DNA of 64,000 nt, from contig BSYO01000026.1 of NCBI GenBank assembly GCA_033239525.1, positions 6,076,001 through 6,140,000 on the forward strand, given 5' to 3'. The stretch's first letter is position 1. Every line of letters begins with the position of its first letter. Source of the stretch: Nepenthes gracilis (lineage: Eukaryota; Streptophyta; Magnoliopsida; Caryophyllales; Nepenthaceae). The notes under the pieces are model-generated. The model made no database searches. It saw only the letters and a program-made list of their open reading frames with translations, and had not been told where the DNA came from. Position numbers and translations under genes: made by a program. Positions 24,943 to 38,269 of the stretch are shown piece by piece.

Positions 24943-26884
24943 GAGAGGGAGGAAAAAGATAGAAAAGATGGAATCCGAGGCTCTCAAGTCTAATTCCGAG
25001 CTCGTGCTAGTTAAAGAAGTGATAAATCAGGTTGAGGTAAGTGCGCCCACATCATCTTTCATTTATTTGCACTTTTATTTCGTTTTTTTGAATATCCTCG
25101 TTTCGATTCTCGATTAAAGTCATATTATGTGTTATCCAAGATTTGAGTATGCACATTTGTAAATTTCGTGTCCAAATTCCTAATTTTGGACGGTTTTTCA
25201 CACCAAAACCATAACCCTATGCCCGGACTTTTTACCTATGTATTTTTGGAGCTTTTACCTAAATTGGGTCTAGAATGTCATTACCTATAACTTGTGCATG
25301 TTAATTTATTGATTGGGTATCCAATTTGGTAGTTTTATGTGAAATTTCATTCGTCAAAATCCTGACACGCGCCTGGACCACGTTTAACAAGTTAATTTGA
25401 GTTTTATACATAATTTGGCTTTAATTATGTATCCATGTCTTGAATATGAATATTTATCAATTGGGTGTTCAATTTTCATGTTTTGATTCATTTGACGTGT
25501 CCGAGAGCCCAAACCGGTGCGCTAGCACTATTTACCCAAATTTAATTTGAGCTTTTGCATGATCCCATCTAATTTAATTGTTATTTAATCATATGGAATT
25601 GTATATGCACAAGTATATATTCTGAAAGTTACATAATATGTATTTGTAAAGAAAATTTATTGTCTGAAAAGTATTAAAGTCATATTTGCCCGATGTGGAA
25701 GGAATTTCTAATTCTTCCATGAATCATATTAAATTATGCATATAATTGAAGTTATTTGAAGACTTAAAGTATGAGAAGTGATTTTCTGTGTATATATATA
25801 TATATATATATATGAATTTTGCAAGATATGCAAAGCCTTTAAGGAACTTCACAATATGTTATGTCTGATGATTTATTTTTTAGGGAGTGAGAACTCTGTA
25901 TAAGAATTTGGTGGACTTTTTCTTAAAAGAATAAGTAATTCTGAAATCCGAATTAAGAATTTATAACTCTGAGGGTAGTATTCCATGGCATACCTTAGAA
26001 TATTATGATAGTATATCGAGGAATGCCCATTGACCACGGGAGATACTCTAGTGTCATATTTGTTATCTACCCTTGTATATTTTTAAAAAATATACTATAT
26101 GTCATAGGACATTAAAATTGAGATATCGTGGCAGTACCTTAGAATGTGTGGGATATATATACATTTCATTCCTTGATTATCTACTCCATTGGCTAGTGAG
26201 GCCCACTAGCTCAGATTCAAAAGGATAGTAAAGAATTTTGCATGATTTAGAACCTAAAGGAAACAAAGATAAAATATAAAAAGTTATTTGTATTATGGAA
26301 ACGTATTTGATCATATTTCACGTTACGCATCATGCATTATGTTTTTGTTTCCTTCCTTTTGGTTTATATCGAGTATACTGAGTATATTCCTGATATATTG
26401 TGCACTGCTGAGCTTTAGGATCACACATTACCGTTTTTCCTTCCATTAGATTAGCACAGGCTTACACCCAATGGAACGGAGTAGAGGCTAAAAGATAGCT
26501 AGCCACAGGATTTGGAAGATCATGTTGAAGAATTAATGTTTTGTAATTTTGTACACTTTAGGAAGGATTGTATATATATATATTTTGTTGGATTTGTTAT
26601 TGTATATTATAAAATGATGGACAATCAGATAGTATACTCCGCTGTACATGAATGTATATGTGTATACTTTTGCATGTTATTATGGTTTTCTTCAGGCATC
26701 TAGTGGCATCTCTTTATGTTCGATATTATATCTGGGGACATAACGTCGAAGCCACGTAATGATTGTGGCAGGTTTAGGATCCTATGTTGGTTAGTTGTAT
26801 TTGTCTAAATGTTGTATTTGTTTGACGGCAATTTTTCTACGGAAACTTTGTCAGATTTTTAGTAAAAAAACTCGGTCCGTTACA
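24943..26884 (+). repeat. Tekay (plus) 3' LTR, second part
   Basis: Resumes at the position equivalent to 13083 in the 5' LTR (GAGAGAGGG, then GGAATCCGAGG) and ends CTCGGTCCGTTACA. Together with 18564-19021 it gives 2400 bp, against 2385 bp for the 5' copy. Confidence 0.85.
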
Positions 26885-26889
26885 CACAA

Positions 26890-29023
26890 TATCCACAAGC
26901 CACAAAAAAACACGTGGCACCGAAATCATAATTCAAATTATGATGTTGGCTCAAATAAGATACCATTAGGTTACTATATAAACCGTAAAAACTTATGAAA
27001 GTATCTATATCCATCAAATACAGTAGAAATAGACTACATATGCAACATCATCATCATCGTACATATACATCAATATACAAATCATCTCGATGAACCAAAT
27101 ACTCCATAAAGAAGGTGCAAAATTACAAGACTAAGTCCACAAAACTCTTCCTCCAATATCCACACCCTAGCCAACTCTTAAGCACTACTCTACCATGTTA
27201 GGAGAAGCTCGTGCTCATTTGAATAAAGAAAAATAGTAAGGGTGATCCAAATACTCAACAACTCTAATATAATTAAGGATAATTTACAATATATTCAAAA
27301 TGGAATAGGGATGGAGATAGAAGTATGATATATGATGCATAGCATGAAATATAAATAAATACATTTTCAAAATATAAATAACTTTTTATATTTTATCTTT
27401 CTTCTCTTAGGATTCCAAAACATATATAAATTTATTAATCTTTACGGACCAAGGCCAGTAGACCTTACTGACTAACGGTACGGGATAATAAGGAAAGGAA
27501 TGTGTTTGTTTCTACACATTCTAAAGCACAAAACCACACAATTCAACACCCCGTGACAAACAGTATACCTTTAACCCGATATATGAGGCCATATCACATA
27601 TGCCATTATGTCTCCCATGGCTCAGAGGCAATCCTTGTTCTTTCATAGTATTATCGTAAGGCATCCTAATCAATATTATCTACTACAATACACGGGCAGG
27701 ATAATCCTTAAATTTTTACTGTAATATCTATGACATGTTAAGGAATATTACCCTCTAAAATACAAATTTGTGGTCCAAGTTTTACCATTTCTTATTCTTT
27801 GAGGGAAAGTATATCAAACTTCTTTCACAAGGATCTCACTTCGGGTGAACAAATCATATATATATCAAATTGTGGCATTCCCTTCGTATACTTACATATC
27901 TTGCATAATTCTTATATACAAATATGGATAATCATTTCTTGTGGGCTTAAATCTTCATGTGACTTTAAACATATGTATAATTTAATATGAGACTTTGAAA
28001 TAATTAGTAAATCCTTACCATATCGGGTCAAACATGACTTTAGAACTTTCGAATAATAAATTTCCTTCACTAATGCATATAACGTAATTTTCAGAATATA
28101 CAATTAAGCATATACAATTATATATAATTAAATATCAATTAAATAAAATAGAATCATACAAAAGTCTGAATTAATTCGGGTGAATAGTGTCGGGCGTGAG
28201 TTTTAGGTCCCGTATGTACAAAACCGAACAAAACTTGAAAAATCGGGCACCCAATCGGTAAATAATCATATTCAAAATATAGGTTTTTATTATCTAAAGA
28301 TAAATCATGTATAAAACTCAATATTTTGTTAAATGTGGTCTGGGCGCGGGTTAGGGTTCCGACGAACAAATTTCACATAAAACTACCAAATCGAATATCC
28401 AATCGATAAATTAACATATATAAGATATAAGTAACGATATTTTAGAGCTAATTCAGGTAAAATTCCCAAAAATTAGATGATGAAGACATCCTTGTATGGA
28501 GTTAGGGTTTCGGTGTGAAAACGAATCAATAACCAAGAAATCGGACAATAAATTGATAAATTCCCATGACTAAGTTGTGTGTTTCACAAAATATTTGCAT
28601 AGGTCAGGTATCGAGACAATAATACTAAATGGAGATCGAATAAAAATTAAAAAGAGTGAACGAAAAGGGTATGAGTGTACTTATTTCGACTCGCTCTATC
28701 ACTTCTTCAACTACCTTCAAGTTGAATTCGAACCCGAGAGTTTCGATCTCTTCTCTCTCTTCTCCCCCCTCTCTCTTCCTCGCAAAACCCTCGGCTTCCC
28801 CATTCTTTTTCATATTGTAATTATTATTATTATATATTCATTTTCTTTTATTTCAAAACCTAAATCAATATTCGGTCAACAGTACAACGCACTTCGGGTG
28901 TCGGCTCAACTAATCCAAATATTTTTCAAAATTTTATAATATTTAATTAATTTTTATCACACCTAAATTACCTAAAATTATAATTTATCCCAAATTAATT
29001 GGATCAAAATTTGGGATCTTACA
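26890..29023 (-). repeat. Tekay (minus) 3' LTR, inner part
   Basis: Colinear with 32625-34842 (paired landmarks AAATTATGATRTTGGCTCA and TGCAACATCATCATCAT). It ends GGGATCTTACA at 29023, then meets the internal region, whose minus strand reads AAAGACGAAATTTTTAGAA next to the LTR, the usual end of chromovirus pol. Confidence 0.8.
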
Positions 29024-32000
29024 TTCTCTCTCTCACTTCTAAAAATTTCGTCTTTGAAATTTAACGAACCTCAAAATTTCATATTCGAGAATAATCCTCC
29101 CAGATTCATCCCTTGCATTCCAAAGACACCTCCTTGATGACGTATTTTTGTTAGAGAACCTCAACCATCTAAATTATCTTGATTCTCAATATCTAATACT
29201 TTTGATCCATTATCAAGATTGAAACCTTACAGTAAGATAAATTCCTAGTCTCTTACAACGATTTAACCTGATCACAAACTTACTTACAAAAATCAACGAT
29301 ACATGGAAAATTTTATTATAGTTCATCCAATTCGAAGGCAAACTAAATTCATTTACTACCTCTCCATCTTAATAAGATTCTCAAACAGTCAAACAGATTC
29401 TTACTTTGATTCATCCAAAATCTCGAAAACCATCGCTCATGTGGAACTTCAATCTTATTCCAAAATCTCTAGGTCATGGGCCACACACTACGCTATGCTA
29501 TTCTAATTGAGAATTTACTTACGCGCTAAAATAAAATCTTCTTGCAATCCGAATTCATAGATTCATATTTGATACCTAGGTTATGTAACAGCTATAGGTC
29601 TAAGAAAAATCCCAAAGATATCATTACAACTAAGGCAACGTCCTTAATCCCCCGATTACAATTAATTTAGGAAACACAATTGAGACGATCACCCAAAAAT
29701 TTGGTACAACCTCAAATCACCACCTAGGTCTTGAAACCTAAATGCTTAGCAAATTTATTATCTCATTGGCATACTAACGAGCCAATCAAGTTAACCTACA
29801 CATATTATCCAAATTCACGATAAAGGGACCGTCCTCGAAAGCTAATCTACAATTATTCAAACACCCAAAATCCTTACCGTTTTAACAATCCCGAAGTAAA
29901 ACCACAATGAATTCTCATATCATAATTTCATAACTTCAATACTTTGAATATGATTTTGTTTCTCAAATCAAGAGCACGACATCCCATTAACCAAAATATT
30001 AGAAACTACTCTCGGCTCACCATTCACATCTCCTATGAACTATCGAAAACATATTAAGTTTAAAAACTCCCAACATCATATTTTCGGTCCTAATGTCCGC
30101 TTTCCTTAAAAGATATTAAGATTTATCTTCACATTTCTTAAATAGTTTTGCCTATTTGCACTAATGCATGATCATGTCCTTTGTATGACATGACTACTCA
30201 GACTTTTAGGATTAGCTAGGTAATAACTACATCTATAAACAAATTCTATAAATCCTCGAAGCAAAGACGTCAGTTGTCAGCTCTAAACCACAGTTGGAGT
30301 AATTCCAATCATGGGCTTCTCCCACACTTAATTCTAGGGTAGTCACCCACACACAATGCAGGAAAAGCATAATCCTAAACCTCCCCCAAAAATACTGCAT
30401 TCTATTACAACTCACTTGATCCATCAAGGATCAACCAAAACGATATGGTCGACAGTTAACCATTCAATCCTTGAAAGTTATTCTCACATTTCTTACTCTG
30501 ACGGATACTGATTGCTTCTACGTCAATGCTCTACGAACATTACAAATCCTCAAGGGATAACTAATTGATATCTTATCGGATTCAACTATACCCAAGAAAA
30601 CTGTGTACCCATACGACATCGATCAATCTTTCCTAAATTAGCCATTACTCAAATCTCTATAGGATCACATTTATATGCCCAATACAACATCTTCCCTGAC
30701 TGAAACTCACACTCTAACCTCAATCGAACACACGGCTAACAGCCTTCCTAATCCATGCCACAGCCCTTAAACAAAGTTCACACTCCCTATGATTCTGTGA
30801 ATTCATCGATGAGGCCATCACAATACTGACCTAAATATGGCTGAAAGATTCAGCCCATAAAATTTACAGATATACCAATGAATCTATAAACCCAAATGGT
30901 ATTATCAGAACTTGTAATGACCGTGTCTTAATCCCGAATGCTGCCACTAGCACAACCCTCGTTCATCTACAATCGACAACATACTGGATATAGATTGGCC
31001 TTAGAAAACTCCAAACCTTAATAAAAGGTCAAACGATCCTTCTATTCAATCACAATGCCCGTTATCAAACCATTTATCTCCAAAATAACCTAAATTTCAG
31101 TTATTCATAAATAATCTTATCAGTTTATCTTAACAATCCAAATATTCTAAAGCATCCAACAGCGGGACCTAACTGATGTCGTCTCGATCCTATACGGAAC
31201 CCTTAAAATCGGTGTAGATACTGATACAAGCTCAAATTACTAATTGAAAGATCAATCAAACCTAATCTTTTCCCTAGGAACATCCTCAAATACTTATATA
31301 GTTAAGACTTCTTGGTGACTATAAGATGACTCCCGGATGTAGTCTCATCTACTAAATAAACTAGACATATATTCTCATCAAACGATCTATAAGAAAAATG
31401 ATAATTATCTTCCTGATACCTCGAACAATTTTGCCTCATACCAAAAACTTCACAACCTGATTGTAAGGTATAATATTCTTACCCACCCAATTCACACCAA
31501 CATGGTGACTCTCCAACCAAATCATCACTAATATCATATCAAAGATCGATAGCACAAAATAAATCTAATCAATCCAATCAATCATGTCTATGGACCTAAC
31601 AAAATGCCATGGTTATCGATATAACCAATATAAGTTTGTGGTCCTCAAACAAATGAATAAACTTAGAAAACACAATATGAAATATATATTCAAAGTCCAG
31701 CGACACATACACTGAAACATTATAATTAGAAAATCTTACCTTTTGCTAAGTTGTCTGATACCTTAGCTTCCTCAGTCATTTCCATATATGACTCGTCTGG
31801 TACAGTGGACTTGGACAAGAGAGCTTCTTTGTATAAGGGCAATCCTTAATCAAATGTCCCATTTTTTCACAAATAAAGCACATGCCCAACCTCGTATAAT
31901 AGGCTTATCCATATTTTGTTTCCCACAATATTGACAAGGATCCGTTGAAATCTATGAGATCGATTTGGGTTAACTAGCCTTCAACTCCTGCCATAAGTGC

Positions 32001-32494
32001 CTGGCCTTCTTTGACGGTCTCCCCGAACAGACACCCAAAATACCTAGCCTAGACATCTTTCTCTTGGAGAACTCCTCCTCTCCATCTCGTGGTTGGCCAC
32101 CACCACGAGAAGCTCTTCATCTAGGTGCCATTGGCAATACTCTCTCTAAAATAGAAACAATTGGGTCATATTACAATTCAACTTCAATGCTAATCAAGAC
32201 ACTAAGCACTATGTTGTTAAATATTACTAATAGAGCCTAACTTAGTCCTAGTCTAAGAGAACTAACTTAACTTTATTAAGACACTAGTTAGGACACCGCA
32301 ACTAGATAGTCAAACTTAACTATTGATTCTGACTTAATTCTAGCCTAAGTCATTAGACTAGGATAACTACAACCATTTTGTCTAATTTAATCATCCTACG
32401 CCTTTATCTACTTATTCAATCTATCTTATTGTAACATAACTTCTGTACAAGATTCAGATCAAACCTAAGGTAACTTTTCCTCTCTAATACCAAT
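29024..32494 (-). pseudogene. Degenerate gag-pol of the minus Tekay element
   Basis: Minus-strand landmarks are: an intact gag zinc knuckle at 31836-31882 (CFICEKMGHLIKDCP); a protease-end remnant at 31498-31543, where FDMILVMIWL stands for FDVILGMDWL; and an RT remnant around 30780-30960 in which PFGF is followed by scrambled codons through the place of the YIDD box. Order and spacing match the plus Tekay element, including the same altered bases in the RT part. The internal length of 3471 bp is short for the lineage. Confidence 0.7.
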
Positions 32495-34558
32495 TGTGAC
32501 GTACCATATTTCTAACAAAAAATATGGCAGAGTTTCGACTGTGATATGGTCGTCGGCCGAATATAAAAACCTGTAAAATATCTTATACAACATACATAAT
32601 CCACATTATCACAACACAGGATCCACAAGTCACAACAAAATTTATGGCACAGACATCATAAATTAAATTATGATATTGGCTCAGATAAAATGCCATTAGG
32701 TACCTAAATAAACCATAAAAATCTCTAAAAGTATTTATATCCATCAAATAAAGCAGAAGCTAGACTACATATGCAACATCATCATCATCATACATATACA
32801 TAAATATATAAATCATCTCAATAAACCAAATACTCCATAAGGAAGTTGCAAAATTATAAGACTAAGTTCACAAAACTCTTTCTCTAAGATCCATAGCCTA
32901 GCCAACTCCTAAACCCTACTTTGCCATGTTAGGTAGAGGCTCGTGCTCATTTGAAGGAAAGAAAAATAGTAAGGGTAAGTCAAATACTCAACAAGTGCAA
33001 TATAATTAAGGTAACGTACAATATATTCAAAATGAAATAGGGAAGGCGATAGGAGTATAATATATGATGTATAGCATGAAACATGAACAAATAATTTTTA
33101 AAATATAAATAACATTTCATATTTTATCTTTCTTCTCTTAGGGTTCCAAACATGTATAAATTTCTTAATCTTTGCGGACCAGGGCTAGTAGACCTTATGG
33201 ACTAACGAAGTGAGAGAACGAGGAAAGGAATGTATTTGTTTCTACACATTCTAAAGTGCATAATCACGTAGTTCAACACCCCATAGTGAGTGGTATACCT
33301 TTAATCCGATATATGGGGTCATATCACATGTGCACTGTCTCCCGTGACTCAGAGGCAGTCATCGTTCTTCTACAGTAATATCCTTGGGCATGCCAATGAA
33401 TATTGCCTGCTACAATATAAGGTCAGGATAATCCTTAAATTTTTACTGTAATATCTATGGCATGCCAGAAAATATTACCCCCTAAAATACAAATCCGTGG
33501 TCTAGGTTTTACCATTTCTTATTTTTTAAAGGAAAGTACATCAAACGTCTTTCACAAAGTTCTTACTCCGGAAGAACGAATTAAACATATATCAAATTGT
33601 AGCATTCCCTTAGTATATTTACATATTTTACATAATTCTTATATACAGATAAAGATAATTATTTCTTGTGGGCTTAAATCTTAATGTGACTTTAAACATA
33701 TGCATAATTTAATATGATACTTTGAAACAATTAGGAAATCCTTACCATATCGGACCAAACATGACTTTAGAACTTTCGGACAATAAATTTTCTTCATAAA
33801 TGCACAAACATAATTTTCGAAATATACAATTGAGTATATACAATTACATATGATTAAATATCAATTAAACAAAATGAAACCATGTAAAAAACCCAATTAA
33901 TTCAGGTGAACAATGCCGAGCGTAGGTTTTGGATCCCGTATGTACAAAATTGGACAAAACTTAAAAAATTGAGCACCCAATCGGTAAATAATCATATTCA
34001 AGACATAGGTTTTCATTATCTAAAGCTAAATCATGCATAAAACTCAAAATAATTGGATAAACATGTTCCGGACGTGGGTTAGGATTTTGACAAATGAAAT
34101 TTCATATAAAACTACTAAATTGGATATTCAATTGATAAATTAACATATATAAGGTATGGGTAATGATATTCTAGAGCCAATTTAGATAAAAGCCCCAAAC
34201 ATTGGAGGGTGAAGGCATTTGTGCATTAGGTTAGGGTTTCGGTGTAAAAACCGGTCAAGAATCAAGAAATCAGACAACAAATTGATAAATTTTTATACCC
34301 AAGTCGTGGGTTTCACAAAATATATACATGGGTCAGGTATCAAGATAATAATACTCGATGAAGATCGAACAAAAATTAAAAGAGAGAATGAAAAGGGTAT
34401 GGGTGCACTTGTCTCGACCGGATCTATCACTTCTCCAACTAGTTTTAAGTTGGATTCAAACCCGTGAGTCTTGATCTCTCCTCTCTCTTCTCCCCCTTTC
34501 TCTCTTCCTCGCGAAACCCTCTGCTTCCCCGTTCTTCTTCATCTTCGTGTTATCATCA

Positions 34559-34644
<86 letters not shown>

Positions 34645-34842
34645 TACTTATTTATTTATTTTCTTTTATTTCAAAACCTAAATTAATACTTGAGCGACAA
34701 TATGGGTGCATTTCTAGTACCGGCCCAACTAATCCAAATATCCTTTAAATTTTTATAATATTTAATATATTTTTGTCACACCCAAATTACCCAAAATAAT
34801 AATTTATTCCAAATTAATCGGATGAAAATTTGGGATATTATA
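32495..34842 (-). repeat. Tekay (minus) 5' LTR, 2348 bp
   Basis: Starts TGTGACG next to the primer-binding site (minus TTGGTATTAGAG) and ends GGGATATTATA at the outer edge, a mutated form of GGGATCTTACA. It is the uninterrupted partner of 12530-12654 plus 26890-29023. Confidence 0.8.
34561..34644. repeat. TTA microsatellite, about 28 repeats
   Basis: Uninterrupted (ATT)n run in the 5' LTR. The matching place in the partner LTR (around 28820) has only about four repeats. Frames through it give poly-Tyr or poly-Ile and are artefacts. Confidence 0.95.
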
Positions 34843-34847
34843 AAGGC

Positions 34848-35862
34848 AAAAGCTCAAGACCATGCAGGCCAACCTGGGTCTGTTTAGCCAAGAACGGGCA
34901 ACTAGGGTTGTCCCGTTGAAATCCTTCCAACCTACCAACTGACGGGTGACCCACAGCAAAGACTTTCCATAACCGCCCTAGGCAACTTAGTAGATATCCC
35001 CCAAATATTACCTAAGATTGCACATCTCCCTAGGATGGCAATTATTTTTGGAGAATATTCTGTCTAAGATTGCGCACTAGCCGGGATAGAAGTTTCAACT
35101 TAGCGAATGTTTCCTAAGAAGGCAGCCTCCTAGCGCAAATCTCTGAAATTGTCCTGATACAGGAAGGAGTAACCTACCGACACAACGGTTGCCATAGCAA
35201 GTGTCCGCGATCGTTGGGATAACTCAGCACATTTGCACAAACAGTGGTCACTAGCTGTAAAGTCCAAGGGAGGCCGAACTTCCTCCATTGACTATAAATA
35301 CCCCTTCAACCTTACAGGAACGAGCAATCAATCCTATCTCCTTAAGTCCCCCAAAGAAATCTAACTTACGCACTCGAGTGCTCATCAAAGAGCAAAGGAG
35401 TCCCTCTTTTCCAAGGCTACTCAAACCCATGAGCATCTGCCTCACTCACCACACCACTCCTTGGCTACCAAATTTCTCCCTCTCTCCAACCCACACCCAG
35501 TAGTGTACACTAGATCACCTCCTAAGTTGCTCCTAATCAAGTGCACCTCCAAGCTGTTCCCCGTCAAATGCAACCACCGAAGCTTAATCCTCCGATCCAT
35601 GCTTAATCTCCATTTTCTAGTGTATTCACACATTGTCTTAATACCGTTGCATATTTCCTTTCTTATGGAAAGATTTCTAATTTAAATATAAGAGGATATA
35701 TCGGAGAATGAGTTTTATCAATCCTCTAACCTCTTATTTTTAGTTGTGGTGTGAGGACCCAAGTTTACAGTGACGGAGACCGAACTCGCTTTAATTTAAC
35801 CCGCTGATGAAGATCATGTGACTTCCTAATTCGTATAACAACCTGGATCTAATGACACATCA
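34848..35862 (+). repeat. Tat element 5' LTR, remaining part
   Basis: Continues the LTR begun at 12438 and is colinear with 45591-46577 (GCCAAGAACGGGCAA; TTCTGYCYAAGATTG). It ends ATGACACATCA, as the 3' LTR does. Confidence 0.85.
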
Positions 35863-35890
35863 CTAGTATCGTCTATGAGAATCGACTGAA
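35863..35890 (+). other. Primer-binding site remnant
   Basis: ATCGTCTATGAGAA follows the LTR end. It resembles GCGCCGTCTGTGGGAA, the usual sequence here in Tat/Athila elements, with C-to-T and G-to-A changes. The related element at 61975 keeps CGGCGTTTGTGGGAA. Confidence 0.6.
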
Positions 35891-35921
35891 AGGCCTAACC
35901 ACCATCCTAACAGAAGTAAGC

Positions 35922-37440
35922 ATGGTCAACACAATGGCTCAAACTAGTGCTCCGGCTTAGGATTTTGTCTCTCATGGCAACGACCACTCCAAGGGTAGCC
36001 GTGTGGAGGAGCGGCCAGTGCATTTCATGCAAGTGCTCACTTCCAAGATGGACAACATATCCCAAATGTTTCAGACCCTCTCTGCACACCAAGACAAGCA
36101 GAAGCTGGGGGCTCCTTCCCCCGCCACCCTCACTTTGGCTTCAAAGTAGAAGAGTTGGAGGACAAAACACCCGGGTGAGAAGACGCAGTGGCCTAATGAC
36201 CTCGAAGTCCCTACGGCTTTATGTGATAGGGCCCGATTGTGGGTGGAGGGTTGACTGAGTCACAAAATGGGGGATGTAAGCCCAGAGCAGAGGAATTCTT
36301 ACTGCTTCTACATCGACGGAAGGTCCCCAGCCTAGGAGGGAGCATCTAGCAGCTCCAAGCCAGTAAAGGGTAGCAGCTGCCTAGTCTAGCTCCTCTCACT
36401 AAATTCCTCAAAGTTGAGGACTTTCCTCAATGTGAATGGGACCGTGGCCTCCCCTCAAATGGAGGAGAGAGTGGAAACAATATGGCAGCATGTGTTCAGA
36501 GAAGGCGAAAGCAGATGCTCTGCGGATCTGATTAATTCACCATTTACGACGAAAATTTTGATGCAGTCATTCCCTTGCAAATTCAAGATGCCAACCCTAG
36601 AGCCCTATGATGAGAATTCGACCCAATGGATCACCTGAATCATTTTTGTACCCTACAAAGCTTCCAAAGCCTGGGCGAAACTGCCATGTGCCAATGCTTC
36701 CCGAGATCCTCAAAGGGGATACCCGAATTTGGTTCTATCACTTGTAGAAGAATTTGATCCATACGTTCTAGGAGCTGGTTGATAGCTTCCAATCACTGTT
36801 TGCCTCCAGTCCAAGGGAGTAGATGCCTTGGCATCTTACCCATATCAAACAAGGGCCAAACAAAGGTTTGAAATGCTTCCTAACCTATTTAACCGCTGAC
36901 GTTCGTAGATACCGAATCTCACTAACGAGGTGAAGTTGAACAACTTTATGTCAACTCTGGAGTTAAGCACTTTCTTCAAACACCTGGCCCATTAGGACCC
37001 CAAGACCCTCTAGGAGACAGAGGCCATAGCCCGCACCAACATAGCTGTCGAGAAGGCCAATGAGGCAAAGTAGCTACTTGACCACTTCTATTAAGGACCA
37101 ACAAATAGGAGAAAGAGAAATAGAGACCACACTGGCTCCCAAGACTCAAGGAAGAAGCCTAGTTGGTGCCAAGAGCTCAAAGGGAGTTTAGGCCTCTACA
37201 TATGACCCCTCTGACCAATTCCCGATCAATATCCTCATGCAAATCGGGGATGAAAATTTCTTGAAGTAACTTAAGTTAACTAAGAACTCGAAAGGAGGAA
37301 ATTGATCGAAGTACAGCCACTGCCATCAAGCTTTGGATCATAGCACGGAAGACTGTTGGACTCTACAAAGGGAGATCAAAGACATGATTTGTAAGGGACA
37401 TCTTACCAAATTCCTGTAGAACCTAGGATGGACCCTCGAT
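35922..37440 (+). pseudogene. Tat element gag pseudogene
   Basis: Starts ATG at 35922 with MVNT and SAPA, the same beginning as the related gag at 62047, but meets TAG after about a dozen codons. Further matches are the SPF..., PLP/SFP-CKFKMP segment near 36535-36600 and a zinc-knuckle remnant YSHCHQALDHSTEDC at about 37312-37360. Stops and frameshifts are frequent. Confidence 0.7.
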
Positions 37441-37800
37441 TGGATAGGTGAAGATGAGCCAGAGCAACCGAGGAGTCAGGTCGCAGTCTTGGTCATAAAT
37501 ATGGTGACAATTAGGTCATCCAAATGCAATACCACATACCGTCTTGAGATAGCTGCCATCAATAAGAAGTTGAGGGCAAAAGTTATGAATGTTATCATTA
37601 GTTTTAGCGATAATGATATGACAAATATAATAACTCCCAATTCTGACCCTCTAATTGTATCCACACTAATTTCTGATGGTACAATTAACTACCAATTGAA
37701 ATAAATCTTTATCGATAATGGAAGTTTCCGTAATTTGCTTTACTTTAATGCATATTTTAAACTATGACTAAAGAAGGGTCAAATGAAATTGGCCGAGGGA
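37441..37800 (+). pseudogene. Tat element protease remnant
   Basis: Contains FSDND, then NSDPLIVSTLISDGTINYQLK and FIDNGSF, which match the aspartic-protease region of Tat elements (SDDPLVV..., VLVDNGSS). The active site DNGS is recognisable just after an in-frame stop (TAA near 37702). Confidence 0.65.
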
Positions 37801-38269
37801 CTCCCCTACAGACTAGAAAATGAACTAGTACCTGTCCAATGGACCATCCAGCTGGAGTTTACCTTGGAGACGTACCCAAAAATAACATCTTGAATACTTA
37901 CGTTCCTAGTGGGCGAACTGCCTTCTATCTACAATGTCATCCTAGGTATACTCTACCTAACAACATTCAGTATAGTGACGTTGACTTCACACTTGAAGGT
38001 GAAATTCCCAATAGCACGTGGTGTTGGAGAGGTCCTAGGCAACTAGGTGAGCGGCTGAATATGTTACCTATCCCAAGTCACTCAGGCCACTCCACACTGA
38101 CTGGTTGAAGATTTTGATCATCGAGACAAGGCCACTTTGTAGCAAGCCCAATCCAGAGAGACAACCAACTAGATTCCATTGGACCTCGGTGATGCCAAGA
38201 AGTGCATACAAATCGAAAGTTCACTAATGGGACCCCTATGTGATCAACTAATTACCTTCCTCCAGCAGA

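Larger units (their letters stand above)
12655..26884 (+). mobile_element. Tekay/Del-type gypsy element (plus), inserted in the LTR of the minus Tekay element
   Basis: 5' LTR 12655-15039, primer-binding site 15041-15052, internal region 15040-18563, 3' LTR 18564-19021 plus 24943-26884. The flanks CATAG (12650-12654) and CACAA (26885-26889) fit a diverged target-site duplication; the undisturbed LTR copy reads CACAG there. The host LTR continues on the right at 26890. Confidence 0.8.
12530..34842 (-). mobile_element. Tekay/Del-type gypsy element (minus), inserted in the Tat 5' LTR
   Basis: Its LTRs are 32495-34842 (5', uninterrupted) and 12530-12654 plus 26890-29023 (3', split). The internal region is 29024-32494. 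The flanks CAGAC (12525-12529) and AAGGC (34843-34847) look like a diverged 5-bp target-site duplication; the undisturbed Tat LTR reads CACAC at that place. The primer-binding site next to the 5' LTR reads TTGGTATTAGAG on the minus strand, close to the initiator-Met tRNA complement. Confidence 0.8.

Noticed and set aside
34464..34748. Frames with poly-Tyr and poly-Ile
   Set aside because: Direct products of the TTA microsatellite.
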